Below are positions 17,729 to 27,375 of a stretch of DNA of 64,000 nucleotides, piece after piece (within the stretch, counting starts at the first letter, position 1; each line of letters opens with the position of its first letter). The notes below the pieces were generated by a model that worked only from the letters and a program-made list of their open reading frames with translations, was not told where the DNA came from and made no database searches. Made by a program: the position numbers and the translations under genes. Source of the DNA: Sphingomonas sp. 67-36 (GTDB lineage: Bacteria; Pseudomonadota; Alphaproteobacteria; Sphingomonadales; Sphingomonadaceae); NCBI GenBank assembly GCA_001897375.1, contig MKSU01000009.1, positions 62,001 through 126,000 on the forward strand, read 5' to 3'.

Positions 17729-19771
17729 TTAATCCCACCCCGCCAGTTCCGCCAGCCATGCCGCCGCCGTGCCGTCGCTGGGCGCGCGCCAGTCGCCGCG
17801 CGGGCTGAGCGCGCCGCCGGCAGATACCTTTGGCCCGTTGGGCAGCGCCGAACGCTTGAACTGACTGATGCGGAAGAAGCGGTGGAGGAATTTCTCCAGC
17901 CATGCCCGGATCGTGTCGAGATCATAGGCCACCCGCGCCGCTTCTGGCATACCCTCCGGCCAGCGCCCGGCCTCGGCGTCGCGCCACGCGTGCCAGGCGA
18001 GGAACAGGATCTTCGACGGGGCGAGGCCGTAGCGGATCACATGATGCGCGAAGAAATCGTTGAGCGCGTAAGGGCCGATCCGCGCCTCCGTGCTCTGGAT
18101 CGCGCCGCCCGCATCGGCGGGCACCAGCTCCGGGCTGATCTCGGTGGCGAGGATCGCCTCCAGCACCGCGTCGGTCTCGGGGTCGTATTGGTCGGTCGCG
18201 ATGCACCAGCGGATCAGGAACTGGATCAGCGTCTTGGGCACGCCGGCGTTGACGCCGTAATGGCTCATCTGGTCGCCGACGCCATAGGTGCACCAGCCGA
18301 GCGCCAGTTCCGACAGGTCGCCGGTGCCGACGACGATGCCGTCGCGCTGGTTGGCGAGGCGGAACAGGTAATCGGTGCGCAGCCCGGCCTGCACGTTCTC
18401 GAACGTTACGTCATAGGCCGGCTCGCCGTTCGCGAAGGGATGGCCGATATCCTCCAGCATCCGGCGCGCGGCGGGGCGGATGTCGATCTCCTCCGCCGTC
18501 ACGTCGAGCGCGCGCATCAGCTTCCACGCGTTGCCCTTCGTGCCCTCGCTGGTGGCGAAGCCGGGCATGGTCACCCCGAGGATATCGGCGCGCGGCCGCC
18601 CGAGCCGGTCGAGCGCCTTGGCCGCGACGATCAGCGCGTGGGTGGAATCGAGCCCGCCGGAGACGCCGATCACCAGCCGCTTCGCGCCGGTCGCCTCCAG
18701 CCGTTTCGCCAGCGCCTCGACCTGGATGTTGAAGGCTTCGTAGCAATCCGCGTCGCGCTTCTCCGGCGTGTTCGGCACGAACGGGAAGCGGCGCAGCGCG
18801 CGGCGCAGGCCGACATCGGCGAAATCGGGCTGGTGCGCGAAGCCGACGCGGCGAAAGCGCGTTTCCGGATGGCCGGCGAGCGCGGCGGCGTCGTTGAACG
18901 TGCCGAAGCGGGTGCGCTCCTGCGTCAGCCGCTCGCAATCCACGTCGGCGACGCACAGTTCGGGATCGTGCCCGAACCGCGCCGATTCCGCGAGCAGTTC
19001 GCCAAGCTCGTGGATCGTGCCCTGTCCGTCCCATGCGAGGTCGGTGGTGCTTTCCCCCGGCCCGGCGGCGGCATAGACATAGGCGCAGAGCGCGCGCGCC
19101 GATTGCGCCGCCGACAGCATCGCCCGCTCGCGCGCCTTGCCGATCGTGATGTTCGAGGCGGAAAGGTTGCAGCACACCAGAGCCCCGGCCAGCGCGCCGA
19201 GCGTCGAGGGCGGGGTCGGCGCCCAATAATCCTCGCAGATCTCCGCGTGGAAGACGAAGTGCGGCAGGTCGCTCGCGGCGAAGATCAGGTCCGTGCCGAA
19301 CGGCACCTCCTCGCCGCCGATCGCGATCGTCAGCCCGGCAAGGCCCGCGCCGGACGCGAACCAGCGCTTCTCGTAATATTCGCGGTAATTGGGCAGGAAG
19401 GTCTTGGGCACCACGCCCAGCACGCGCCCGCGCGCGATCGCCACCGCGCAATTGTACAGCCGCCCGTTACGCGCCAGCGCCGCGCCGACCAGCAGCACCG
19501 GCCTCAGGTCGCGCGTCGCTTCCGTCACCGCTTCCAGCGCGGCCAGCGTCGCCGCCTGCTGCGCGGATTGCAGGTGGAGGTCGTCGATCGCATAGGAGGT
19601 GAGGTTCAGCTCCGGAAAGACGACGAGATCGACCGCCTGATCGTGTGCGCTGTGCGCCAGCGCGATCGTCGCCTGTGCATTGGCGGCGGCGTCTCCGACC
19701 GAGGCGCGCGGGGTGGCCGCCGCGACGCGCAGCAGGCGATGGGCGTGGATTGAACGGAATGCCGGCTTCAT
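17729..19771 (-). CDS. nadE: Glutamine-dependent NAD(+) synthetase
   Basis: A 680-residue two-domain enzyme. The N-terminal nitrilase-type glutaminase has its catalytic glutamate at residue 54 (VFPELNL) and cysteine in AEICEDYW. The C-terminal ammonia ligase has the ATP-pyrophosphatase loop SGGLDST near residue 370. It converts nicotinic acid adenine dinucleotide to NAD using glutamine as nitrogen source. The frame stays open upstream, but MKPAFRSIHAHRLLRVAAATP is the family start. It is divergent from the hybrid kinase and convergent with the nitronate monooxygenase. Confidence 0.97.
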   Translation of the reverse strand: MKPAFRSIHAHRLLRVAAATPRASVGDAAANAQATIALAHSAHDQAVDLVVFPELNLTSYAIDDLHLQSAQQAATLAALEAVTEATRDLRPVLLVGAALARNGRLYNCAVAIARGRVLGVVPKTFLPNYREYYEKRWFASGAGLAGLTIAIGGEEVPFGTDLIFAASDLPHFVFHAEICEDYWAPTPPSTLGALAGALVCCNLSASNITIGKARERAMLSAAQSARALCAYVYAAAGPGESTTDLAWDGQGTIHELGELLAESARFGHDPELCVADVDCERLTQERTRFGTFNDAAALAGHPETRFRRVGFAHQPDFADVGLRRALRRFPFVPNTPEKRDADCYEAFNIQVEALAKRLEATGAKRLVIGVSGGLDSTHALIVAAKALDRLGRPRADILGVTMPGFATSEGTKGNAWKLMRALDVTAEEIDIRPAARRMLEDIGHPFANGEPAYDVTFENVQAGLRTDYLFRLANQRDGIVVGTGDLSELALGWCTYGVGDQMSHYGVNAGVPKTLIQFLIRWCIATDQYDPETDAVLEAILATEISPELVPADAGGAIQSTEARIGPYALNDFFAHHVIRYGLAPSKILFLAWHAWRDAEAGRWPEGMPEAARVAYDLDTIRAWLEKFLHRFFRISQFKRSALPNGPKVSAGGALSPRGDWRAPSDGTAAAWLAELAGWD

Positions 19772-19854
19772 CTCTCCCCGGTCTAACGTGCTTTGCACCT
19801 GCCCGCCAGTTCGGTGCTTTTCGCGATGGGTTGAAAGGGATAGTGAGGTTGTCG

Positions 19855-22728
19855 ATGGACGACCCGTCGACAGACGTGCGCAGGGTTGCCCGGCAATTCG
19901 CCGGCGGCGGCGCATTGGGCGAGATGATGCTGGCGAAGGACTGGTCGTCGTCGCCGCTCGGCCCGATCGAGCATTGGCCGCCCGCGCTGGTGGGTGCGGT
20001 GGGGCTGATCCTTCCCGCCGCCGCCGAGATCGTGTTGTTCTGGGGGCCGGATTACGTCGCGCTCTACAACGATGCCTATGCGCCGACGATCGGCGACAAG
20101 CATCCCGCCGCGCTCGGCCGCCCGGCGCGCGAAGCATGGAGCGAATTGTGGGACGATCTGGAGCCGCTGCTCGCCCACGTCCGCGCCACCGGCGAGACGT
20201 TCCACGCGAAGGACCGCCCCTTCTACATCGAGCGCGCGGGCTACGGCGAGGAGGTGTTCTTCGACGTATCCTATTCCCCCGTTCGGGATGACGACGGCGC
20301 GATCGGCGGGGTGCTGTGCATCGTCTCCGAAACCACCGCGCAGGTGCGCGCGGCCCGCGCGCTGGCGGACGATCGCGCGCGGCTGGCGCAGATGTTCGAG
20401 GAGGCGCCCGGCTTCATCGTCGTGCTGCGCGGGCGGGACCATGTCGTAGAGCTGGCCAATCGCGCGTTCCGCGACCTGATCGGCGAGCGCGAGGGCGGCA
20501 TCGTCGGGCGCGCCGCGCGCGACGTGCTGCCGGAGATCGCGACGCAGGGCTATCTGGAACGGCTCGATGCGGTGTGGGCGAGCGGCGAATCCTATCGCGA
20601 GAACGGCTCCGCGGCGCGATTGCGCCGCCGCCGGGACGCGGAGGCGGAGACCCGCTACGTCGATTTCCTGTTCCAGCCGCTGGTCGACGCCACCGGCGCG
20701 GTGACGGGCGTGTTCGTGCAGGGCACCGACGTCACCGACCGCCACCGCGCCGAGCGCGCGCTGGCGCTGAGCCGCGAATCGCTGGAGCTGGCGGCGGAAG
20801 CGGCGGGGATCGGCACCTGGGACATCCATTTGCCCGAGCGGCAAAGCCTGTGGTCCGACCGGGCCAAGGCGATCTACGGCTTCGCGCCCGATCATCCGAT
20901 GACGCTGGACGATTATTACGCCCATCTCCATCCCGCCGACGAGGCGGCCGTCCGCGCCAGCCTGGAGGCGGCGGTGGACCCGGCGCGACGCGAGCCGCTC
21001 GACATCGAGTTCCGCGTCCGGCGGGCCGACGACGGCGAGTTGCGCTGGCTGGCGGCGACCGGGCGCGGCATCTTCGAGGGCGACCGCTGCGTCCGCGCGG
21101 CCGGCACGGTGATCGACATCACCCGCCGCCGGCAGGAGCGCGAGGCGCTGCGCGAGAGCGAGGCGCGCTTCCGCAACCTTTCGGATTCGCTGCCCGCGCT
21201 GGTCTGGCAGACCGACGAGAAGGGCGAGATCGTCTTCGCCAACCAGTTCTTCGAGACCTTCCTCGGCATATCCCCGGCGGAGATCGTCCGCGAAGGCTGG
21301 ACGCGGCTCTACCTGCCGGAGGATCGTGCCGTGATGGCGGCGATCCGCGCGCAGGCGGATATCGAGCGCCGGCCGATGGGCGGCGACCTGCGCCTGCGGA
21401 CCGCGCGCGGCGAATCGCGCTGGGTCCACACGGAGGCGCGGCCGCGCATCATCGACGGCAGCTATCGAGGCTATATCTGCTGCGCCGTCGACGTGAGCGA
21501 GGCGCATCTCGCGGGCGAAGCCTCCGAGCGCCGTGTCGCCGAGCGTACCCGCGAACTGACCGAGCAGATCGCCGAGCGTCAGCGGGTCGAGGCGGCGCTG
21601 CATCAGATGCAGCGGCTGGAGGCGGTGGGGCAGCTCACCTCCGGCGTGGCGCACGATTTCAACAACCTGCTCACCGTCGTGCTCGGCAATATCGCGATGC
21701 TGGAACGGACGCTGGGCGAGACGGCCGACGCGCGCGACCGGCAGCGGCTGGAGCATGTGCGCATGGCCGCCGAGCGTGGCGCGGCGCTGACCGCGCAGCT
21801 GCTCGCCTTCTCGCGCCGCCAGCGGCTCGAGGCGAAGGTGGTCGAGCTGAACCAGACGATCGCCGGGATGCGCGAACTGATGGAGAGCACGCTGGGCCGC
21901 GCGATCACCATCGACATGCGGCTGGCGGACGAATTGTGGCACGCGCTGGTCGATCCGACGCAGTTTGAACTGGTGGTGCTGAACCTCGCGATCAACGCGC
22001 GCGACGCGATGGGCACGGCCGGCGGCACGCTCACGCTCGCCACCGGCAATGTGGCGCTGGCTCGCTCCGCCTCGCCGGACGAGCCGCCGGCAGGCGATTA
22101 TGTGGTCGTCTCCGTCTCAGACACCGGCGAGGGGATGAGCGCGGAGGTGCGCGCGCGCGTGTTCGAGCCGTTCTTCACCACCAAGGAGGTGGGCAAGGGA
22201 TCGGGGCTGGGGCTGGCGCAGGTCTATGGCTTCGTCAAGCAATCGGGCGGCGGGATCGGGATCGAGACCGCGCCGGGCGAGGGGACGACGGTGAGCATCT
22301 ACCTGCCGCGCGCCGCGGCGCCGCTTCATCCGGGCGCGAGCGAGCCGGCGGCGGCCGGGAGTTGCTCGATCATGGGGCGCACCGTGCTGGTGCTGGACGA
22401 CGACGCGCACGTCCGCGCGGTGACGGCGCAGGAATTGCGCGACGCCGGCGCGCTGGTGATCGAGGCGGCGGACGGCCCGCGCGCGCTGGGCGTGGTGGAG
22501 CGCGACATGGTGCTCGACGCGGTGGTGGTCGATTTCGCGATGCCGGGGATGAACGGTGCGGAGTTCGCCGCGCAGGCGCGCGGCCTGCGGCCCGGCCTGC
22601 CGGTGCTGTTCGTCACCGGCTACGCCGACCTGCGCGCGCTGGCGCATGTCGGCGATGATGCGGTGATCCAGAAGCCCTATCCCAGCGGCGCCGTTTCCCG
22701 CCGGCTGGGCGAGATGCTGGCGGGATAG
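19855..22728 (+). CDS. Hybrid sensor histidine kinase with multiple PAS domains and a receiver domain
   Basis: A 957-residue cytoplasmic protein without membrane segments. Three to four PAS-type sensory domains fill about residues 30-570. A short coiled linker is followed by HisKA with the phospho-acceptor His600 (GVAHDFNNLL), then an HATPase domain with N-box NLAINARDAM, DTGEGMS and a GSGLGL box. The C-terminal receiver domain carries the acceptor Asp893 (VVVDFAMPG). No separate response regulator is adjacent, so it is an orphan whose output must pass to a distant phosphotransferase or regulator. The ATG at 19855 has gtgagg upstream; an in-frame GTG 12 bases earlier is an alternative. Confidence 0.93.
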   Translation: MDDPSTDVRRVARQFAGGGALGEMMLAKDWSSSPLGPIEHWPPALVGAVGLILPAAAEIVLFWGPDYVALYNDAYAPTIGDKHPAALGRPAREAWSELWDDLEPLLAHVRATGETFHAKDRPFYIERAGYGEEVFFDVSYSPVRDDDGAIGGVLCIVSETTAQVRAARALADDRARLAQMFEEAPGFIVVLRGRDHVVELANRAFRDLIGEREGGIVGRAARDVLPEIATQGYLERLDAVWASGESYRENGSAARLRRRRDAEAETRYVDFLFQPLVDATGAVTGVFVQGTDVTDRHRAERALALSRESLELAAEAAGIGTWDIHLPERQSLWSDRAKAIYGFAPDHPMTLDDYYAHLHPADEAAVRASLEAAVDPARREPLDIEFRVRRADDGELRWLAATGRGIFEGDRCVRAAGTVIDITRRRQEREALRESEARFRNLSDSLPALVWQTDEKGEIVFANQFFETFLGISPAEIVREGWTRLYLPEDRAVMAAIRAQADIERRPMGGDLRLRTARGESRWVHTEARPRIIDGSYRGYICCAVDVSEAHLAGEASERRVAERTRELTEQIAERQRVEAALHQMQRLEAVGQLTSGVAHDFNNLLTVVLGNIAMLERTLGETADARDRQRLEHVRMAAERGAALTAQLLAFSRRQRLEAKVVELNQTIAGMRELMESTLGRAITIDMRLADELWHALVDPTQFELVVLNLAINARDAMGTAGGTLTLATGNVALARSASPDEPPAGDYVVVSVSDTGEGMSAEVRARVFEPFFTTKEVGKGSGLGLAQVYGFVKQSGGGIGIETAPGEGTTVSIYLPRAAAPLHPGASEPAAAGSCSIMGRTVLVLDDDAHVRAVTAQELRDAGALVIEAADGPRALGVVERDMVLDAVVVDFAMPGMNGAEFAAQARGLRPGLPVLFVTGYADLRALAHVGDDAVIQKPYPSGAVSRRLGEMLAG

Positions 22729-22738
22729 GGTCCGGACG

Positions 22739-24406
22739 TCAGCGCGGACAGGTCGAGGCGGCGGTCGCGTCGAGATCGAGGCAGCGCCCGTCGAGGCCGT
22801 TCACCTCCAGCCCCACCGTCGCGGCGAGCGTCGGCACGATATCGACCGTTTCGACCGACAACGGCTGTTCGAACCCGGCGATGCCCTTGCGCCAGAACAG
22901 GATCGGCACGCGGCGATCGTAATCCCACGGGCTGCCGTGCGTCTCGACATAGCCGGGGCCGGGCGCCGGGATCGGCGTGACGCGCGGCTTGAGCAGCAAC
23001 AGGAAATCGCCCGACCGCTCCGGGTCATAGGAGGCGCGCGCGCGTTCCAGCAGCGTCCAGGTTTCCGGCGGCCCCTTGGGCATCGGCGTCGCGGCGATCT
23101 GCTCGCGGGTCGGCACCGCGGCGATCTGCGGCATCGCGGAATAGCGCTTCACCGCCGCCGCGATCACCGCCGCGCGTTTCGCGGCGGGCACGTCGCTGGA
23201 GACATAGACGTCGCCCTCGCCGCCGATCAGCACCGGGCCGGCGATGCCCAGTTCCTTGCCGATCGCCTCGCCCACCGTCTTGGGGGAGAGCGCAGGATCG
23301 ACCCGCGTCTCCATCGGCATGGCATGTTCGCGCTGCCGTTCGGTCATGTCGTGCGCGCCGTGGTCGGCGGTCAGCACCACCTCGTAATCGACGCCCAGCC
23401 CGTCGAGCGCGTCGAAGAAGGTCTCCAGCGACAGGTCCAGCTCGTTCATCTGGATGCACATCTCGCTGCCCTGCGTGCCGTTGGCGTGGCCGACATAATC
23501 GGTCGCGGAAAGGCCGACGATCAGCAGGTCCGGCGCCGCGCCGGTGCCGAGCTTCATGTCGTGCGCGAGGCCATAGGCGATGCCGAGCACCGCGCTGTCG
23601 ATCGCCGGCGACGCGCGGAACGCCTTCGCGTCGCCCGCCGCACGCTCGAACCGTCCGGTGCCGAGCGTCTGGCTGCCGACCTGGATCGGCCGCGCGATCG
23701 CCGCGCACCAGCCGGGCAGCGGCAGCGGCCCCTGCGGCCTGGCGATCAACTCCGCCACCGCCGTCCGCGCCCGCGCCACCGTCGGCGGCACCGCGCGCCC
23801 GGCATAGGAGGCGAAGGTCTTGCCGTCCCAGAACCACAATTCTTCGACCTTGTGGCCGCCCATCATGATCGCCGCGCGATCCTTGCCCGCGACCGACACG
23901 ACGCGCGTGGCGGGATAGGCGGCCTTCATCATCTCGCCCAGCGTCGGCACCTTCAGGTGCAGGTCGGAGGCAGTGTAATTATTGTGGTCGCTGCCGGGAA
24001 CGCGCTCGTCCTCCGCGCAATAGACCATCTTGTCAGGCCGGCCCGCCTTCTGGTCCAGCCAGTTGTTGGCGATGATCCCGGTATGCGCCGGGCGCATCCC
24101 CGTGAGGATCGTCGAATGGCCGGGGCAGGTCTCGGTCGCGGCGTGGCTCTGGTAGCCGGAGGGGAAGACGACGCCCTGCAACAGCCGCGCGAAGCCGCCG
24201 GTGAAGCGGTTGCGATATTGCGCGAACAGGTCGGCGGAGAACTGGTCGACCGAGATGGCGACGATCAGCTTCGGCGCGGCGCGCGGCCCCGCCGCCTCGG
24301 CGACCGGCGCGGCGGGCGCGGCCTGCTGCGCGAACGCCGGGGCGGTGAAGGCGGCAGCGATCAGGGCAATCGGCAGGGCGAGGGGAGCGGCGATCCGCAC
24401 TTTCAT
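22739..24406 (-). CDS. Secreted alkaline phosphatase, PafA/SPAP-like (threonine nucleophile)
   Basis: A 555-residue alkaline phosphatase superfamily enzyme with a cleavable signal peptide ending near PAFA (residue 26). The metal ligand SVDQF lies near residue 52, and the nucleophile region ATETCPGH near 90-97 uses a threonine (probably Thr93), as in the phosphate-irrepressible phosphatases PafA and Sphingomonas SPAP. The downstream ANNW asparagine, TADHGAHD and ETHGSPW metal-site motifs also fit. It should act in the periplasm on phosphomonoesters and perhaps diesters. The start MKVRIAAPLALPIAL gives a clean signal peptide. It is divergent from dsbD across 47 bases and convergent with the hybrid kinase. 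Confidence 0.9.
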   Translation of the reverse strand: MKVRIAAPLALPIALIAAAFTAPAFAQQAAPAAPVAEAAGPRAAPKLIVAISVDQFSADLFAQYRNRFTGGFARLLQGVVFPSGYQSHAATETCPGHSTILTGMRPAHTGIIANNWLDQKAGRPDKMVYCAEDERVPGSDHNNYTASDLHLKVPTLGEMMKAAYPATRVVSVAGKDRAAIMMGGHKVEELWFWDGKTFASYAGRAVPPTVARARTAVAELIARPQGPLPLPGWCAAIARPIQVGSQTLGTGRFERAAGDAKAFRASPAIDSAVLGIAYGLAHDMKLGTGAAPDLLIVGLSATDYVGHANGTQGSEMCIQMNELDLSLETFFDALDGLGVDYEVVLTADHGAHDMTERQREHAMPMETRVDPALSPKTVGEAIGKELGIAGPVLIGGEGDVYVSSDVPAAKRAAVIAAAVKRYSAMPQIAAVPTREQIAATPMPKGPPETWTLLERARASYDPERSGDFLLLLKPRVTPIPAPGPGYVETHGSPWDYDRRVPILFWRKGIAGFEQPLSVETVDIVPTLAATVGLEVNGLDGRCLDLDATAASTCPR

Positions 24407-24453
24407 CTTCGGTCCTTGGTGCAAAGCGTTGGCGGGCACGGTATGTCCGCGCC

Positions 24454-26481
24454 ATGATGGCGAGGCAAGCATGGTTGGGGCGGTTATCGGCCCTTTTGGT
24501 CGGGCTGATGACGTTGCTCGCGCTGCCCGCCGCCGCCGCGCCGCATGTCGCGATGCGGCTGGTGGCGGAGACGGCGCGGCCGGCGGCGGGCGGCACGGTG
24601 ACGCTCGCCTTCGACGCCGCGCCCGCGCCCGGCTGGCACGCTTATTGGCAGAACCCCGGCGACGCGGGCGTCGGCACACGGCTGGAATGGAAGCTGCCGG
24701 CCGGCGCGGCGGCGGGCGAGCTGCGCTATCCGGTGCCGCAGCGGCTGCTGATCGCCGGGCTGATGAACTATGTGTTCGAGCGGCCGTTCGCGATGCTGGT
24801 CGATCTCAAGGTGCCGGCCGGGCTGGCGGCGGGCGCGCGGCTGCCGATCACCGTGAAGGCGGACTATCTGGTCTGCACCGACGACCTGTGCGTGCCCGAG
24901 ACGCAGACGCTGGAGGCAGTGTTGACGGTCGGCGATGGTGCACCCGATCCGGCGCTGCGTGCGCGGTTCGACGCGTGGCGGCGCGCGCTGCCGCAGCCGC
25001 TCGGCGCGACGGCGACATGGCAGGCGCGCGGCGGCGTCTTCCGGCTCGGCGTGCCCTTCCCGGCGGAGGCGTCGCTGGACCAGCCCTATTTCTATCCGGC
25101 CGCGAGCGGCGCGGTCGATTTCGCCGCCCCGCAGAAAGTGACGCGCGACGGCGACCGACTCGTGATCGAGACGAAGGCCGCCGCGAACCTCGCGCGCGGC
25201 CGGATCGAGGGCGTGCTGGCGACCGGCGACGGGCGCGGGCTGGCGATCATCGCGGAGCCGGGCAATGTCGCGCCCGCCGCCGGCGGGGAGGGGGCGTGGG
25301 GCGCGGCGCTCGCGGCCTTCGCCGGGGCGGTGCTCGGCGGCCTGTTGCTCAACATCATGCCCTGCGTCTTCCCGATCCTGAGCCTCAAGGCGCTGAGCCT
25401 CGCGCGCGCGGGCGAGACGGAGCGCGGCGCGCGGCGTGAGGCGGTGGCCTATGCGGCGGGGGTGATCCTCGTCTGTCTCGCGCTGGGCGGCACGTTGCTT
25501 GCGTTGCGGGCGGGTGGGGCGGCGGTCGGCTGGGCGTTCCAGTTGCAGGACCCGCGCGTGATCGGCGCGCTGCTGCTGCTCGTCGCCGGGATCGCGCTCA
25601 ACCTCGCGGGGCTGTTCGAGCTGCCGGCGCCGCGCTTCGCGGGCCGCTCCGGCGCGACCGGCGCGTTCGCCACCGGCGCCCTTGCGGCGTTCGTTGCCAC
25701 CCCCTGTACCGGCCCCTTCATGGGCGCTGCGCTGGGAGCGGCGCTGGTGCTGCCGACGGCGGCGGCGCTGATGGTGTTTGCCGGCCTCGGCTTCGGCATC
25801 GCATTGCCGTTCCTGCTGATCGGCTTCGTCCCCGCGCTACGGCGGCGGCTGCCGAAGCCGGGGGCGTGGATGGCGCGGGTGCGGCGTATCCTGTCGGTGC
25901 CGATGTTCCTCACCGCGCTCGCGCTCGGCTGGGTGCTGTGGCGGCAGGCGGGGAGCATCGGCTTGATGGTCGCGCTGATCGCGCTGGCGTTGTTGCTGGT
26001 CGGCCTGTGGCTGACCGGGCGGGCGCAGCACGCCGGGCGGGAGCGCGCGTGGTGGCCGGCGCTGATCGGCGTTCCGGCGGCGCTGGTCGCGGTGGCGTTG
26101 CTCCATTCCGGTGCCGCCGCACCCTCCGCCGCGATTGCGGGCGCGCAGCCGTTCAGCGAGGCGCGGCTCGCCGCGTTGCGCGCGGAGGGGCGGCCGGTGT
26201 TCGCCTATTTCACCGCCGACTGGTGCCTCACCTGCAAGGTCAACGAAAAGACCTCGATTGAGACGGAGAAGGTCGCGCGTGCGTTCCGGCACGGCAAGGT
26301 GGCGGTGCTGGTCGGCGACTGGACGGACGGCAACCCGGCGCTCGGCCGCTTCATCGAGGCGAACAACCGCGCCGGCGTGCCGCTCTACCTGTGGTACGCC
26401 CCCGGCGCGCCGGCCCCGCGCGTCCTGCCGCAATTGCTGACGCCGGACATGCTCGTGGCATTGCCCGGCAATGGCTCCTAG
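24454..26481 (+). CDS. dsbD: Thiol:disulfide interchange protein DsbD
   Basis: A 675-residue, three-part transmembrane reductase. After a signal peptide the periplasmic N-terminal domain (about residues 30-270) holds a cysteine pair in CTDDLC. The central CcdA-like membrane domain (about 285-560) has active cysteines in [10 protein letters not shown] and [10 protein letters not shown]. The C-terminal thioredoxin-like domain has the CxxC motif ADWCLTCK near residue 592. It carries electrons from cytoplasmic thioredoxin to periplasmic partners such as cytochrome c maturation and disulfide isomerases. Its 3' end overlaps convergent bpt by four bases. The first of two adjacent ATGs is used. Confidence 0.94.
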   Translation: MMARQAWLGRLSALLVGLMTLLALPAAAAPHVAMRLVAETARPAAGGTVTLAFDAAPAPGWHAYWQNPGDAGVGTRLEWKLPAGAAAGELRYPVPQRLLIAGLMNYVFERPFAMLVDLKVPAGLAAGARLPITVKADYLVCTDDLCVPETQTLEAVLTVGDGAPDPALRARFDAWRRALPQPLGATATWQARGGVFRLGVPFPAEASLDQPYFYPAASGAVDFAAPQKVTRDGDRLVIETKAAANLARGRIEGVLATGDGRGLAIIAEPGNVAPAAGGEGAWGAALAAFAGAVLGGLLLNIMPCVFPILSLKALSLARAGETERGARREAVAYAAGVILVCLALGGTLLALRAGGAAVGWAFQLQDPRVIGALLLLVAGIALNLAGLFELPAPRFAGRSGATGAFATGALAAFVATPCTGPFMGAALGAALVLPTAAALMVFAGLGFGIALPFLLIGFVPALRRRLPKPGAWMARVRRILSVPMFLTALALGWVLWRQAGSIGLMVALIALALLLVGLWLTGRAQHAGRERAWWPALIGVPAALVAVALLHSGAAAPSAAIAGAQPFSEARLAALRAEGRPVFAYFTADWCLTCKVNEKTSIETEKVARAFRHGKVAVLVGDWTDGNPALGRFIEANNRAGVPLYLWYAPGAPAPRVLPQLLTPDMLVALPGNGS

Positions 26482-27230
26482 GCGAGGGCCGCCTCGTCCT
26501 CCGGCAGCAGCGCCCAGCCGCGCGGGCCGAGGATCTCCAGCGGGCGATAGCGCGTCTTGTATTCCATCCGCGCCGATCCCTTCACCCAATAGCCGAGATA
26601 GACATAGGGCAGGCCGGCGGTGCGTGCGCGCAGGATATGGTCGAGGATGATGAGGTTGCCCAGCCCCGGCCGATCCTCGCGGTCGGCGGCGAAGAAGCTG
26701 TAGATCATCGACAGCCCGTCCGCCTGCCGGTCGGTCAGGCAGGCGCCGATCAGCTTGCCCTGCGCGCCGTTCACCGAAGGTTCGCGATATTCGACGATCA
26801 CCGAGTTGACCGGCGATTGCTCGATCATGTCGGCATAATCGGTGTCGTCCATCCCCGCCATGCCGCCGCCGGGATGACGCGCGGCGAGATAGCGGCGGAG
26901 GAGCTGGTACTGCTCGTCGGTCGCCCATGGGCGGCAGGCGGTCACTTCCAGATCGGCGTGGCGTCGGATCAGCTTGCGCTGTGTGCCGTTGGCCACGAAA
27001 TCATGCGCCACGACGCGCACCGAGACGCAGGCCGAGCATCCCGCGCAGGACGGGCGATAGGCAACCGACTGGCTGCGCCGGAAGCCGATCCGGCCCAGCG
27101 CGTCGTTCAGCTCGTTGGCGTGCGGGCCGGAAAGCTCGGTGAATACCTTCCGCTCCTGCCGCCCCGGCAGATAGGGGCACGGCGCGGGGCTGGTCACGAA
27201 GAAGCGCGGAAAGCGAAATGGCGCCGTCAC
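26478..27230 (-). CDS. bpt: Aspartate/glutamate leucyltransferase (Bpt, ATE1-like)
   Basis: A 250-residue aminoacyl-tRNA-protein transferase, which adds leucine to proteins with N-terminal Asp or Glu to mark them for ClpSA degradation. The N-terminal ATE domain has [13 protein letters not shown] and the cysteine-rich [10 protein letters not shown] motif, and the C-terminal domain contains YRPLEILGP. The start is a GTG at 27230. The gene is convergent with dsbD, overlapping by four bases. Upstream lies an inverted TTAAC repeat (27310-27334) that may be regulatory. Confidence 0.93.
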   Translation of the reverse strand: MTAPFRFPRFFVTSPAPCPYLPGRQERKVFTELSGPHANELNDALGRIGFRRSQSVAYRPSCAGCSACVSVRVVAHDFVANGTQRKLIRRHADLEVTACRPWATDEQYQLLRRYLAARHPGGGMAGMDDTDYADMIEQSPVNSVIVEYREPSVNGAQGKLIGACLTDRQADGLSMIYSFFAADREDRPGLGNLIILDHILRARTAGLPYVYLGYWVKGSARMEYKTRYRPLEILGPRGWALLPEDEAALA

Positions 27231-27309
27231 CGACGTTTATCCCCTGAGCCGGCGCGATGATCCGCGCCGTCCCCGAGGATATGCGACCTCGCCGCAATCG
27301 TGAAAAGGT

Positions 27310-27334
27310 CGTTAACCACGAATGGAGGTTAACG
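27310..27334. promoter_or_regulatory. Inverted repeat cgttaacc-N9-ggttaacg upstream of bpt
   Basis: Perfect 8-bp arms (27310-27317 and 27327-27334) flank nine bases, about 80-100 bases upstream of bpt and 42 bases after the ilvA stop. Each arm contains TTAAC, the CtrA half-site, but the spacing is 13 bases, not 7, so a standard CtrA dimer site is not formed. It could be an operator for another regulator. Confidence 0.4.
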
Positions 27335-27375
27335 CGCCCGCCCGTGCCGTTCCAGAGGGAAGAGAGAGCCTCGCT

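Noticed and set aside
19783-21942. Minus-strand frame opposite the hybrid histidine kinase
   Set aside because: It is a GC-rich shadow frame; the kinase domains on the plus strand are unambiguous.
27310-27334. Canonical CtrA binding site
   Set aside because: The TTAA half-sites are 13 bases apart and inverted, not the TTAA-N7-TTAAC arrangement; kept only as an unassigned palindrome.
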